A DNA stretch of 33,847 bases from Aquibacillus rhizosphaerae (GTDB lineage Bacteria; Bacillota; Bacilli; Bacillales; Amphibacillaceae). How positions within the stretch are numbered: the stretch's first letter is position 1; each line of letters starts with the position of its first letter. Positions 26,052-33,847 of the stretch are shown here, one piece after another. The position numbers and the translations under genes are program-made. The notes below the pieces were generated by a model. That model ran no database searches. It was not told where the DNA came from and was given only the letters and a program-made list of their open reading frames with translations. Location of the stretch: the NCBI RefSeq assembly GCF_030282825.1, contig NZ_JASTZU010000002.1, positions 1 through 33,847 on the forward strand, read 5' to 3'.

Positions 26052-27580
26052 TACTGCTCACCAACTTTCTCTTTCCTACTTCCAGCCATAAGCAGACCTA
26101 GTTCCTGCTCATTGGTTTCTTCTGGTTTAACATTTGCAACAATATTGCCATCAAACATAACGGCAATTCTGTCACTAATATTCATGATTTCATCTAGTTC
26201 AAACGAGATTAATAACACACCGCGTCCTTTGTCACGTTCTTCAATTAATTTCTTATGAATAAACTCTATTGCACCAACATCTAAACCTCGTGTTGGTTGA
26301 GCAGCTATAATAAGATCTGGGGAACGATCTACTTCCCTTGCGATAATTGCCTTCTGCTGGTTCCCACCAGATAACGCTCTTGCTTTTGTATATTCACTTG
26401 GTGTACGAACATCATATTCTTCAATTAATTTATTTGCATGATCATAAATACGTTTAAAAGATAATATACCATTTTTAGAATAAGGTTTTTGATAATATGT
26501 TTGTAGAACCATATTTTCTCCAATTGGAAAATCTAAAACTAACCCAAATTTATGTCGATCCTGCGGTATATGAGAAATACCAGCTTCTGTAACTTTTCTT
26601 GGTGACATATTAGTAATCTCTTTTTCATTAAGTGAAATTTTACCTGATTCTGTTTTTGATAATCCTGTTATTGCTTCTATTAATTCAGATTGTCCGTTCC
26701 CATCAACACCAGCAATACCAACAATTTCTCCTGCTTTGACTTCTAGGTTCAATCCTTTAACCATTTCTACGCCTCTTGAGTCTTTGATGCGTAAATCTTC
26801 TATAGATAAAATATTATCTTTTGGTTGTGCAGGTTTTTTTTCTGTTGTAAAACTTATTTCTCTACCAACCATTAAGGAAGCTAATTCATTTGGATTAGTT
26901 TCAGAAACTTCTACAGTGCCAATCCCCTCACCCTTACGAATTACGGTACAACGGTCACACACTTCCATAATCTCTTTTAATTTATGCGTTATCAAAATAA
27001 TCGATATTCCTTCTTTAATTAACGATTTCATAATCCCAATTAGTTCTTTAATCTCTTGTGGTGTTAATACAGCTGTTGGTTCATCTAGAATTAATACTTC
27101 AGCACCTCGATATAAGGTTTTTAAAATCTCCACACGCTGTTGCATACCTACTGAAATATTTTGGATTTTCGCTTTTGGATCCACGCTTAACCCATAACGA
27201 TCTGACAATTCTTGAACATCTTTTTCTGCTTTTTTAATATCAATCATTCCAAACCGTTTTGGTTCACTACCTAAAATAATATTTTGAGTTACAGTAAAAG
27301 TTTCAACAAGCATAAAGTGTTGGTGTACCATACCAATTCCTAAGTCATTTGCGATATTTGGATCCGTAATATTAGCCTTTTCACCTTTTATTCGAATTTC
27401 ACCCTTCTCTGGTTGATATAATCCGAATAACACATTCATTAGTGTTGATTTTCCTGCACCATTTTCTCCTAATAACGCGTGTATTTCACCCTTTTTCACT
27501 TGTAAATTGATATTATTATTTGCTACGATGCCCGGAAACTCTTTGCGAATATTCAGCATTTCAACAACATAATTATCCAA
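26051..27580 (-). CDS. nupO: nucleoside ABC transporter ATPase NupO (tandem ABC)
   Basis: A 509-residue protein with two ABC modules. The first has Walker A GENGAGKS (38-45), signature ISVGMQQRVE and Walker B VLILDEPTA. The second is degenerate: Walker A reads GVDGNGQS and Walker B IIAAQPTRG, while LSGGNQQK is kept, as usual in Bmp/RbsA-type transporters. The open frame begins with a GTG at 27589, but GAGGAG touches that codon. TTG at 27580 has the same site 7-8 bases away and gives MDNYVVEMLNIRKEF, so I prefer it. A terminator and a structured spacer lie between nupN and this gene. Confidence 0.94.
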   Translation of the reverse strand: MDNYVVEMLNIRKEFPGIVANNNINLQVKKGEIHALLGENGAGKSTLMNVLFGLYQPEKGEIRIKGEKANITDPNIANDLGIGMVHQHFMLVETFTVTQNIILGSEPKRFGMIDIKKAEKDVQELSDRYGLSVDPKAKIQNISVGMQQRVEILKTLYRGAEVLILDEPTAVLTPQEIKELIGIMKSLIKEGISIILITHKLKEIMEVCDRCTVIRKGEGIGTVEVSETNPNELASLMVGREISFTTEKKPAQPKDNILSIEDLRIKDSRGVEMVKGLNLEVKAGEIVGIAGVDGNGQSELIEAITGLSKTESGKISLNEKEITNMSPRKVTEAGISHIPQDRHKFGLVLDFPIGENMVLQTYYQKPYSKNGILSFKRIYDHANKLIEEYDVRTPSEYTKARALSGGNQQKAIIAREVDRSPDLIIAAQPTRGLDVGAIEFIHKKLIEERDKGRGVLLISFELDEIMNISDRIAVMFDGNIVANVKPEETNEQELGLLMAGSRKEKVGEQ

Positions 27581-27624
27581 ATTTCCCACTCCTCTATAGT
27601 TACTTTCATATTGGTGGTATGTAT

Positions 27625-27695
27625 TTTGATGGCGAAATTAAGATCGCCAAATGAAAAGTCCAAAAAGACCCTTCATTTGAAAATCTTCCATCAAA
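27625..27695 (-). other. structured spacer in the nupO leader
   Basis: TTTGATGG (27688-27695) and CCATCAAA (27625-27632) could pair at long range on the minus strand. Inside lie a hairpin from CAAATGAA/TTCATTTG (27648-27655 and 27672-27679, extended by GTC/GAC) and a hairpin GGCGA/TCGCC (27631-27648). The last hairpin and the long-range stem share bases and exclude each other in part. It lies between the nupN terminator and the nupO ribosome site. Confidence 0.5.
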
Positions 27696-27706
27696 TTAAA
27701 CAGTAG

Positions 27707-27742
27707 TAAAAAAAGGCTAGAAATAGAAATCTAGCCTTTTTT
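27707..27742 (-). terminator. nupN terminator (internal to the operon)
   Basis: GGCTAG (27715-27720) and CTAGCC (27731-27736) form the stem, with T7 on the minus strand. It sits 9-15 bases past the nupN stop, before nupO, and could leave more binding protein than transporter. Confidence 0.85.
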
Positions 27743-27750
27743 CTACTTAA

Positions 27751-28881
27751 TTAAAGAGATTCAAGATAAGCTTCTAATTCTTCATCTGTAGCTGGCACTT
27801 CAACATCACCATCAAGAATTTTTGTCTTCCATTCTTGAACTACTTCATCAATTTCAGCTGTATAAGCTTCTTCATTTGTTTTGGCAACACCAACACCATC
27901 TTCTTGAATACCAAATGCTAAAATCTCTCCACCTGGAAATTCATTTTCTAGAGCTTGTTGTGTAACGCTTTGTACGGCAATATCAACTCTCTTAACCATT
28001 GATGTTAGCGTAACGTTTGTATCTCCAACTGTACCCTCTTCATATTGATCACGGTCAACACCAATTACCCATACGTATGCATCAGGATCGTTGTTTTTTA
28101 TATCTTTTGCTTGTGCAAACACACCATTTCCTGTACCACCAGAAGCGTGATAAATAACATCTACATCACTATTATACATACTAGCTGCAATTGCTTTACC
28201 TTTATCAGGTGCACCAAAAGAATCAGCATACTGAGGTACAACTTCGATATTTGGATCAACAGACTTTACACCAGCAGTAAATCCAGCTTCAAACTTTTTG
28301 ATTAAATCTCCTTCAACACCACCAACAAATCCAACTTTATTTGATTCTGTTTTAAGAGCTGCCGCTACTCCAACAAGGAAAGATCCTTGATGTTCTTGGA
28401 AAGTAATACTTGCAACGTTATCAGCTTCAACTACAGAGTCCACAATAGCAAAGTTTGTATCAGGATTTTGTCCTGCAACTTCAGTAACTGCTTCCGCAAG
28501 TAGATAACCAATACCAAATACAAGATTGTAATCTTGTTGTACTAAACGGTTAAGGTTTGGTAAATAGTCCGCATCATTTGCCGACTGTACATAGTCAATT
28601 CCTTCACCTTTTGAAAGACCATTTGCTTCTCCAAATGCCGTTAGACCTTCCCAAGCTGATTGGTTAAATGATTTATCATCAACTCCACCAATATCAGTAA
28701 CCATACCTACTTGGAAATCAGTTGCTTCTGTTTCTTCTTCTGTAGCTTCATCAGTACCTTCAGTTCCTGTATTATCGTCTGTTTCATTCGCTGAATCATC
28801 TTCATCCGTTCCACAAGCAGCTAGTACAAGACCAAGAGATAACAACAATACCAAAATAAGTAGAAAACGATTTTTCTTCAA
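27751..28881 (-). CDS. nupN: nucleoside-binding lipoprotein NupN (BmpA/Med family)
   Basis: A 376-residue lipoprotein of the Bmp/PnrA-like family, the extracellular binding protein of the importer. The signal peptide ends in the lipobox LAAC with Cys23, followed by an acidic Asp/Glu/Thr-rich linker. Then come DFQVGMVTDIGGVDDKSFNQSAWEG (in the substrate pocket of relatives), NDADYLPNLNRLV and IYHASGGTGNGVF. The start is TTG at 28881: GGGGGT is 8 bases upstream, and the ATG before it is out of frame with an early stop. It heads nupN-nupO-nupP-nupQ. Confidence 0.95.
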   Translation of the reverse strand: MKKNRFLLILVLLLSLGLVLAACGTDEDDSANETDDNTGTEGTDEATEEETEATDFQVGMVTDIGGVDDKSFNQSAWEGLTAFGEANGLSKGEGIDYVQSANDADYLPNLNRLVQQDYNLVFGIGYLLAEAVTEVAGQNPDTNFAIVDSVVEADNVASITFQEHQGSFLVGVAAALKTESNKVGFVGGVEGDLIKKFEAGFTAGVKSVDPNIEVVPQYADSFGAPDKGKAIAASMYNSDVDVIYHASGGTGNGVFAQAKDIKNNDPDAYVWVIGVDRDQYEEGTVGDTNVTLTSMVKRVDIAVQSVTQQALENEFPGGEILAFGIQEDGVGVAKTNEEAYTAEIDEVVQEWKTKILDGDVEVPATDEELEAYLESL

Positions 28882-28900
28882 AATAATACCCCCATACTAT

Positions 28901-28915
28901 AATTTAATATAAATT
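28901..28915. promoter_or_regulatory. candidate CodY box upstream of nupN
   Basis: The minus strand reads AATTTATATTAAATT. It matches 11 of 15 positions of the CodY consensus AATTTTCWGAAAATT and lies 20 bases before the nupN start. CodY control of nupNOPQ is established in B. subtilis. The DNA is AT-rich, so chance matches are possible. Confidence 0.4.
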
Positions 28916-28983
28916 TTTGTTGATGTTGATACACTTAACAGTTACAAAAAAAAGTAGTGACCACCTCCCTAATTGAATGCACA

Positions 28984-29709
28984 CTATCTTTTTCTTACCA
29001 CAAAGAAACTGAAGACATCTGACCTAAAATAATTCGCCGAATAAAGTACCGGTTCATCATTTGCAGTATAATGCACTTGCTTTAACAAAAGTAATGCTTG
29101 GTCTGGATGACAGTTAAGGATTGGAGAAATCTGCTCATGATACCCAATTGGCTCGATATAAGTCACCGCATATGATATATGTCTGTTACTATAGTTCTCT
29201 AATAAATTAAATAAAGAATCTTCTGTATGGACTTGATCTAACGGTATTATATTCTTATCCACTTTATCTATACAATATACGACAGGCTCTCCGTCTGCAG
29301 TTCTAACTCTTTCTATTTGAGCAATAATATGTATATCTTTTGGAGCAAATCTTTTTTTATCATTATCTGTAGGTTCTATTAACTCAGTAGATATATACTG
29401 AGAACCAGGAATTTTTCCTGATTGTTTTATCATTTCTGTAATACTACCTAATTGTTCAATCCCAAAAGAGAAAATTGGTTTTGTATTAACAAAGGTTCCA
29501 ACACCATGTCTTCTCGTTACAATGTTTTCTTCTTCTAGTAATCGTAGTGCTTCTCTTAAAATTGGTCTAGATACATTTAACCTTTTCGATAATTCAAACT
29601 CCGATGGTAACTTTTGCTTTTCTTTAAACAACCCTTTATCTATATCTAATTTTATTTGCTTTACAACTTGTAAGTACCCATCCCTTTTCTCTGATCCCAT
29701 TGATATCAT
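28984..29709 (-). CDS. ymfC: GntR-family transcriptional regulator YmfC
   Basis: A 241-residue regulator with an N-terminal winged helix (YLQVVKQIKLDIDKG, LPSEFELSKRLNVSRPILREALRLLEEE, HGVGTFV) and a C-terminal UTRA-type ligand domain (about 90-240), that is, the HutC-like group. In B. subtilis ymfC sits next to spoIIIE. Here it is also directly upstream of nupN, in the same direction, and could control it. ATGs at 29709 and 29700 are both possible: the GGGGG is only 3 bases from the first and 12 from the second. The ligand is unknown. Confidence 0.92.
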   Translation of the reverse strand: MISMGSEKRDGYLQVVKQIKLDIDKGLFKEKQKLPSEFELSKRLNVSRPILREALRLLEEENIVTRRHGVGTFVNTKPIFSFGIEQLGSITEMIKQSGKIPGSQYISTELIEPTDNDKKRFAPKDIHIIAQIERVRTADGEPVVYCIDKVDKNIIPLDQVHTEDSLFNLLENYSNRHISYAVTYIEPIGYHEQISPILNCHPDQALLLLKQVHYTANDEPVLYSANYFRSDVFSFFVVRKR

Positions 29710-29876
29710 TTACCCCCAGAAAATTACAATCATACAATATATGTGCACAAAAGATTATCAAAAATAAATATAACACTTTTAATTCTATAAATAAATAGAA
29801 ATCTAAGGAATTGAATGGATAAATATCGAAAAAGAGAGAACTTTGTCAGATAATCTCACAAACAATTTCTTAAATA

Positions 29877-29909
29877 ACCCTAACTATAATGAAAATCTAT
29901 AGTTAGGGT
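29877..29909 (-). terminator. spoIIIE terminator-like hairpin
   Basis: ACCCTAACTATA (29877-29888) and TATAGTTAGGGT (29898-29909) are perfect complements. The U tract (TATTTAAG on the minus strand) is weak. It lies 18 bases after the spoIIIE stop. Confidence 0.65.
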
Positions 29910-29927
29910 CATTCATTACTTACTTGT

Positions 29928-32225
29928 TTAGGAGGACTTTTCCTCATTATAATCAGATACCAAGACCGATCTTGGTTTAGAACCTTCGTAAGGTCCAACA
30001 ATACCTCTATCTTCCATTGCATCAATAAGTCTTGCTGCTCTTGTGTAACCAATTCTAAATCTTCTTTGTAACATAGATACACTTGCACTTTGCATTTCAA
30101 TAATTAATTGGACTGCATCATCAAAAATATCATCCGTTACATCATTTTTAACTTCTGTCTCTTCTTCTGGAATCATTTCATCTTGGTATTGGGCTTTTTG
30201 TTGCTCTATGCAATGATCCACAATTCGCTCAACTTCTTCATCGGATAAAAATGCCCCTTGAATCCGCGTTGGTTTTGACGAGCCTACCGGAATAAACAAC
30301 ATATCCCCCCTACCTAGTAACTTTTCTGCTCCACCAGAATCCAAGATTGTACGCGAATCTGTAGCAGAGGAAACACTAAATGCTATTCTACTAGGAATAT
30401 TTGCTTTAATAACACCCGTTATAACATCAACAGAAGGCCTTTGTGTAGCAATGATTAAGTGAATCCCTGCTGCACGCGCCATTTGCGCTAGTCTAGTAAT
30501 TGCATCCTCAACATCATTAGATGCAACCATCATTAAATCAGCTAATTCATCTACTAGCACAACGATATATGGAAGTAGCGGTTGTTTTTCATTTTCAGCT
30601 AAATTATATTTCTTTATATACTCATTATATCCTTCAATATTCCTTGCTCCAGTGTCAGAAAATAACTCATATCGTCTTTCCATTTCAGATACAACTTTCT
30701 TTAATGCCCTAGATGCTTTTTTAGGATCTGTAACTACTGGTGCAAGTAAATGCGGAATGCCATTATATATATTTAATTCTACTTTTTTAGGGTCAATCAT
30801 CATCATTTTTACTTCGTGTGGCTTAGCTCGCATAAGAATACTAGTAATAATCCCATTAATACACACACTCTTACCACTTCCTGTTGCACCGGCTACAAGT
30901 AAGTGTGGCATTCGGTTAAGTTCTGCCATTACAGCTTCCCCAGAGATATCCCGTCCTAAAACAAAAGCTAATTTTGATCCTTGTTGAGCTTGTTTTGTGT
31001 CTAAGACCTCACGTAATGATACCATGGCAATTTCTTGATTAGGGACCTCTATTCCAACTGCAGATTTGCCTGGTATAGGTGCTTCAATTCGAATATCTTT
31101 CGCAGCCAATGCTAATGCTAAATCATCATGTAAGTTAACTATCTTACTAACTTTCACACCTGCATCTGGATATATTTCATATTTAGTTACTGCTGGACCC
31201 ACATGCACTTTTGTTACTTTCGCCTTCACACCAAAGCTATGAAATGTTTTCTCTAACTTTCTAACAACAGCCTGAATTTGCCCGCGTTCTTGTTGTTGCG
31301 TATTGTTAACAGGTTCTGTTAATAAATCAAGTGAAGGTAGTTGATAATCAAAGTTTTCTAACTCGGTCATCGGTAAAGAATCTGAGATTACTTCATCTTC
31401 CGTATTATCTTGTTTTTCATCTTTTTTTGTTTTATTTTTTTCTTTGTTTGCACTCGTGTCCATGGAATAAGCAATATCAGTAAACTCTTGAATCACAGGT
31501 TCTTCTCCAACACTTTCATCTGGTTGTGCAATTTCCAACTCCATCTCCTTGTTAGTCGATAGACTAGCTTTTTCTTCTTTTAGTTGTTTCTTGTTCGCTT
31601 TACTTTTTTTCCACTGTTCTACTTGTTGATTTTTAAAAACTATGAATTTTGTCCACAGTTTTTCGATAAAAGCTCCGATTGAAAAATCAGTAAGAAACAG
31701 AATACCTACTACAAATGAAAAAAGAACGACAATTCTTGCTCCATCTGACGAAAATAAATAATGACTAAATGCAAAAAATATCGAGCCTATCATTCCTCCA
31801 CCTAAATTAGAAGACGGTACGTTCCCATTTAAAAAAGCAAAATAGTGATTCCAAGTAGTCATGATAATAGATGGGTTAAGTGAATTTTTTAAAATCGGCT
31901 CGAAAGCTTGGATATGAGTTAATAAGATAATGCCTGAAAAAATAATATAAATCCCTAAAAGTCGTCTGTTAAGTAAAAAAGGAAATTTTCTTTTAATCAT
32001 TAAATATAAACCAAGACCTAATAAAAATAGCGATGCAACAAAGTACCAAATACCAAAGAAGAAACGAAAAATATGCTCTAAACCGGCTGGTATAGCACCT
32101 TCACTTATTGTGCTTGCTCCACTTCCAAAAACAGCTAGAAAAATGAGTAATATACCAATCAACTCATATTTCACCTGACTCTTATATGTCTGTTGTTTTT
32201 TATTACTTTTTCTTCTTTTTGCCAT
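29928..32225 (-). CDS. spoIIIE: DNA translocase SpoIIIE (FtsK family)
   Basis: A 765-residue FtsK/SpoIIIE motor that pumps the chromosome into the forespore. The N-terminus has at least four transmembrane helices (about 20-180), a charged linker follows, and the RecA-like motor has Walker A GATGSGKS in [16 protein letters not shown] and Walker [13 protein letters not shown]. The C-terminal gamma domain has the winged-helix [20 protein letters not shown], which reads oriented DNA motifs. Four helices at the N-terminus separate it from soluble SftA. The ATG at 32225 has AGAGGTGA nearby; a GTG 9 bases earlier would overlap that site. The order tepA-ylzJ-spoIIIE-ymfC is conserved. Confidence 0.96.
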   Translation of the reverse strand: MAKRRKSNKKQQTYKSQVKYELIGILLIFLAVFGSGASTISEGAIPAGLEHIFRFFFGIWYFVASLFLLGLGLYLMIKRKFPFLLNRRLLGIYIIFSGIILLTHIQAFEPILKNSLNPSIIMTTWNHYFAFLNGNVPSSNLGGGMIGSIFFAFSHYLFSSDGARIVVLFSFVVGILFLTDFSIGAFIEKLWTKFIVFKNQQVEQWKKSKANKKQLKEEKASLSTNKEMELEIAQPDESVGEEPVIQEFTDIAYSMDTSANKEKNKTKKDEKQDNTEDEVISDSLPMTELENFDYQLPSLDLLTEPVNNTQQQERGQIQAVVRKLEKTFHSFGVKAKVTKVHVGPAVTKYEIYPDAGVKVSKIVNLHDDLALALAAKDIRIEAPIPGKSAVGIEVPNQEIAMVSLREVLDTKQAQQGSKLAFVLGRDISGEAVMAELNRMPHLLVAGATGSGKSVCINGIITSILMRAKPHEVKMMMIDPKKVELNIYNGIPHLLAPVVTDPKKASRALKKVVSEMERRYELFSDTGARNIEGYNEYIKKYNLAENEKQPLLPYIVVLVDELADLMMVASNDVEDAITRLAQMARAAGIHLIIATQRPSVDVITGVIKANIPSRIAFSVSSATDSRTILDSGGAEKLLGRGDMLFIPVGSSKPTRIQGAFLSDEEVERIVDHCIEQQKAQYQDEMIPEEETEVKNDVTDDIFDDAVQLIIEMQSASVSMLQRRFRIGYTRAARLIDAMEDRGIVGPYEGSKPRSVLVSDYNEEKSS

Positions 32226-32316
32226 GCTTATCACCTCTGCGAATAATCCTAAGATGCTCTATTAAAAGTTTAGTAAAGAGGTTGTATTACCTCTATTATG
32301 CTAGAGCTCAATAATC

Positions 32317-32350
32317 AAGATAAACCCTTGCCATATGCTGACAAGGGTTT
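32317..32350 (-). terminator. ylzJ terminator-like hairpin
   Basis: AAACCCTTG and CAAGGGTTT pair exactly (9 bp) around an 11-base loop. The following TTTATCTTG is short of a good U tract. It lies about 75 bases after the ylzJ stop. Confidence 0.65.
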
Positions 32351-32426
32351 CACATCTTGGGTCAAGTGGTAACTGCTTCCACTATAATAATTCTATTATA
32401 TCACAGAGTTCTACTTATTTGACTAG

Positions 32427-32651
32427 TTAGTTAATAATTTCATTAGTAGAAATCACTGAACCAGGGGCAAAATTCTGATTTAAAAAGTCCTCTGGATCCG
32501 TGGAAAGTAATTGTATAATCCTGCATGAGCCATTATTTAAATTTTCTACCTGCATCAGTTTTCCTTGCACGTTAACTGTTTGGTTATTTTCGAAATGTTG
32601 CTGTTCTGTAGGATAAATGTCTTCTTGAGATAATGGCGTATATAAAATCAT
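32427..32651 (-). CDS. ylzJ: YlzJ-like small protein
   Basis: A 74-residue protein of the YlzJ family, which occurs between tepA and spoIIIE in Bacillaceae. It starts [16 protein letters not shown], then has a beta-rich middle ([25 protein letters not shown]) in the usual length range. No membrane segment or catalytic motif is seen. The ATG overlaps the tepA stop by 4 bases in ATGA, so it is probably translated from the tepA mRNA. Its function is unknown. Confidence 0.9.
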   Translation of the reverse strand: MILYTPLSQEDIYPTEQQHFENNQTVNVQGKLMQVENLNNGSCRIIQLLSTDPEDFLNQNFAPGSVISTNEIIN

Positions 32652-33379
32652 TGAATCATCGTCCCATCCGTTTTATTGTTATCAATTAACTCATTAAGCT
32701 TTTGTATGGCTTCTTTCACACCACCAACAGAATCAATAAGACCATATTCAACAGCATCAGTACCAACTACATTTGTGCCAATGTCTCTTGTAAGATTGCC
32801 TTTTTCAAACATTAGCTCTTTAAACTTTTCCTCTTTAATATTGGAATGGTTAATAACGAACTGAATCACACGTTCTTGCATTTTGTCTAAGTATTCAAAA
32901 GTTTGTGGAACACCAATAACTAGTCCTGTTAAGCGGATTGGATGAATTGTCATTGTTGCAGTACTTGCGATGAAAGAATAATCAGCCGATACTGCTATCG
33001 GAACACCAATCGAGTGTCCACCACCAAGAACAATCGAAACGGTAGGTTTTGAAATAGATGCTAACATTTCTGAAAGAGCTAAACCAGCTTCTACATCGCC
33101 CCCTACTGTATTTAAAATCACAATCAAACCTTCTATTTTTGGATTTTGTTCCACAGCAATAATCTGAGGAATTAAATGCTCATATTTTGTTGTCTTATTT
33201 TGTGGTGGAAGCTGGATATGACCTTCCACTTGTCCAATGATAGGTAAAACATGAATATTGGAATCTGGCGCAGTTGGAACTGATGATTGACCCAACTGTT
33301 GAATTTTTTGCACCAAAGATGATGGATTTGATTGATCTTCTCCTTGATCTTTCTTCGTTGTATTATCCTTATCTGACAT
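32648..33379 (-). CDS. tepA: ClpP-like protease TepA (YmfB)
   Basis: A 243-residue ClpP/crotonase-fold protein. The catalytic Ser is probably Ser123 in GGGHSIGVP and the His is His146 in [10 protein letters not shown], and the ClpP-like [13 protein letters not shown] precedes them. In B. subtilis TepA was linked to degrading signal peptides in protein export and it helps make dormant spores resistant (family knowledge). A 14-residue upstream extension is open, but AAAGGAGCG lies 7 bases before the ATG at 33379, so I took this start. In B. subtilis rnjB lies upstream; here a mobile element does. Confidence 0.93.
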   Translation of the reverse strand: MSDKDNTTKKDQGEDQSNPSSLVQKIQQLGQSSVPTAPDSNIHVLPIIGQVEGHIQLPPQNKTTKYEHLIPQIIAVEQNPKIEGLIVILNTVGGDVEAGLALSEMLASISKPTVSIVLGGGHSIGVPIAVSADYSFIASTATMTIHPIRLTGLVIGVPQTFEYLDKMQERVIQFVINHSNIKEEKFKELMFEKGNLTRDIGTNVVGTDAVEYGLIDSVGGVKEAIQKLNELIDNNKTDGTMIQ

Positions 33380-33752
33380 AATAAAACGCTCCTTTCTTTT
33401 TCCTAAGTCTAGTATGAACATATGAAATTAGTTGCATACAAAGAAATAGAGGTAATTAATAATTCGTTACTAAAATAATGAAATAGATAATGTTTAAAAG
33501 CTTACATCTTCACAAAGTAGGAAGAACTCGGGGCACCTTCGAAACAAGAAAAAAACTTATTTATGCGATGACTTTCAATGTAGCGTTCCTTTATGCTAAC
33601 CTAAGGCAATTAAAAGAAGCCTAGGCGTGCCCACACAAAGTGATTTGACTGGGATAGCGGTAAAGTGGCCGTAGCTGTTTCTATATGCTATACACATCTA
33701 GTGATTTTGTTATTTCCTGGACAAAAAAGAGGGAATGATTGGTGTACCAATC
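33380..33752. other. gene-free stretch between tepA and the mobile-element end
   Basis: No gene is visible. The part next to tepA (33380-33480) should hold its promoter, but no pair of boxes is convincing. Positions 33560-33648 are a decayed repeat. The remainder is AT-rich and shows no clear signal. Confidence 0.5.
33560..33648 (+). repeat. dispersed intergenic repeat, decayed copy 2
   Basis: The plus strand can be aligned to the minus strand of 23711-23843. Blocks around CTTTCAATG, CTTTATGCTAACCT and AAGAAGCCTAGGCGTGCCC agree with gaps, and about 25 bases of the middle are missing. It lies between tepA and the putative IS end. Confidence 0.5.
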
Positions 33753-33847
33753 TGGACTAACATAAATTAGTGAGACAATATAAAACACCTTCGGAAATGG
33801 TACACTTAAGACAAGTACTAAAATCGGAGGTGTTTTTCATGGGGAAA
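33753..33847 (+). mobile_element. left end of a putative IS3-family (IS150-like) element
   Basis: From 33753 the plus strand reads TGGACTAACATAAATTAG then TGAGACA. This resembles IS150-group termini (TGxACTxAC, later AGACA). An AATCGGAGG ribosome site at 33822-33830 precedes an ATG at 33839 with an MGK start, the kind found in OrfA of this group. It is the only plus-strand coding start in the window. The body lies beyond the right edge, so the family is not proven. Confidence 0.5.
33839..33847 (+). CDS. start of a gene running off the right edge (possible transposase OrfA)
   Basis: Only ATG-GGG-AAA is inside the window. CGGAGG (33825-33830) is 8 bases upstream, an excellent ribosome site. 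Association with the IS-like terminus suggests OrfA of an IS3-family element, but three codons cannot prove it. Confidence 0.4.

Noticed and set aside
26736-27197. 153-codon plus-strand frame opposite nupO
   Set aside because: It is a shadow of the conserved ABC domains, with no ribosome site.
28882-28983. Purine riboswitch before nupN
   Set aside because: The spacer is only about 100 bases and lacks the conserved junction sequences and paired loops of that class.
1-33847. CRISPR array, prophage or tRNA genes
   Set aside because: No regularly spaced direct repeats, no phage genes and no cloverleaf sequences were seen.

Overview
This is a stretch of AT-rich chromosome from an endospore-forming member of the Bacillaceae. 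The spore genes cotE, spoVS and spoIIIE, the gene order and the protein lengths all fit. An Oceanobacillus/Virgibacillus/Gracilibacillus-type genus is my inference from overall resemblance, not proven here. Every recognisable chromosomal gene lies on the minus strand, so transcription runs from high to low coordinates. The order tepA-ylzJ-spoIIIE-ymfC-(nup)-ymfF-ymfH-ymfI-ymfJ-ymfK-ymfM-pgsA-cinA-recA-rny-ymdB-spoVS-miaB-ricA-cotE-mutS-mutL-miaA-hfq is the backbone known from Bacillus subtilis, with a few insertions and losses.

Layout in the direction of transcription. 33380-33847: a decayed intergenic repeat and what looks like the left end of an IS3-family element, pointing away from tepA. 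29928-33379: tepA, ylzJ and spoIIIE. 24050-29709: GntR regulator ymfC and a complete Bmp-type nucleoside ABC importer (nupN, nupO, nupP, nupQ). A CodY-like box precedes nupN, and a terminator plus structured spacer separates nupN from nupO. 23505-24049: no gene, but a dispersed repeat. 17193-23504: the M16 peptidase pair ymfF/ymfH, SDR ymfI, small ymfJ, ACT/P-loop protein ymfK, RodZ-like ymfM, then pgsA, which is translationally coupled to cinA. 14671-15717: recA with a TTG start and a LexA box next to its promoter. 11401-14311: rny, ymdB, spoVS. 8208-11313: an M19 dipeptidase, then miaB and ricA. 7113-7676: cotE behind a sigma-E-like promoter. 2438-6905: mutS-mutL. 1875-2327: a Dps ferritin. 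500-1699: miaA-hfq. 1-59: the 5' end of a 16S rRNA gene, whose rrn operon starts from tandem promoters right after hfq.

Functional themes are genome maintenance (MutS, MutL, RecA, CinA, Dps), RNA metabolism (RNase Y, RicA, MiaA, MiaB, Hfq), sporulation and biofilm control (CotE, SpoVS, SpoIIIE, YmdB, RicA), membrane and cell-shape functions (PgsA, YmfM) and nucleoside uptake. Almost every transcription unit ends in a readable intrinsic terminator; two or three of these overlap the stop codon of the gene they end.

I did not find a clearly novel multi-gene system. The parts that existing knowledge explains least are the ymfF-ymfH-ymfI-ymfJ-ymfK-ymfM block, the nupN-nupO spacer, the 5' hairpin of the rny transcript, a pair of dispersed repeats, and a variant base in the 16S central pseudoknot.
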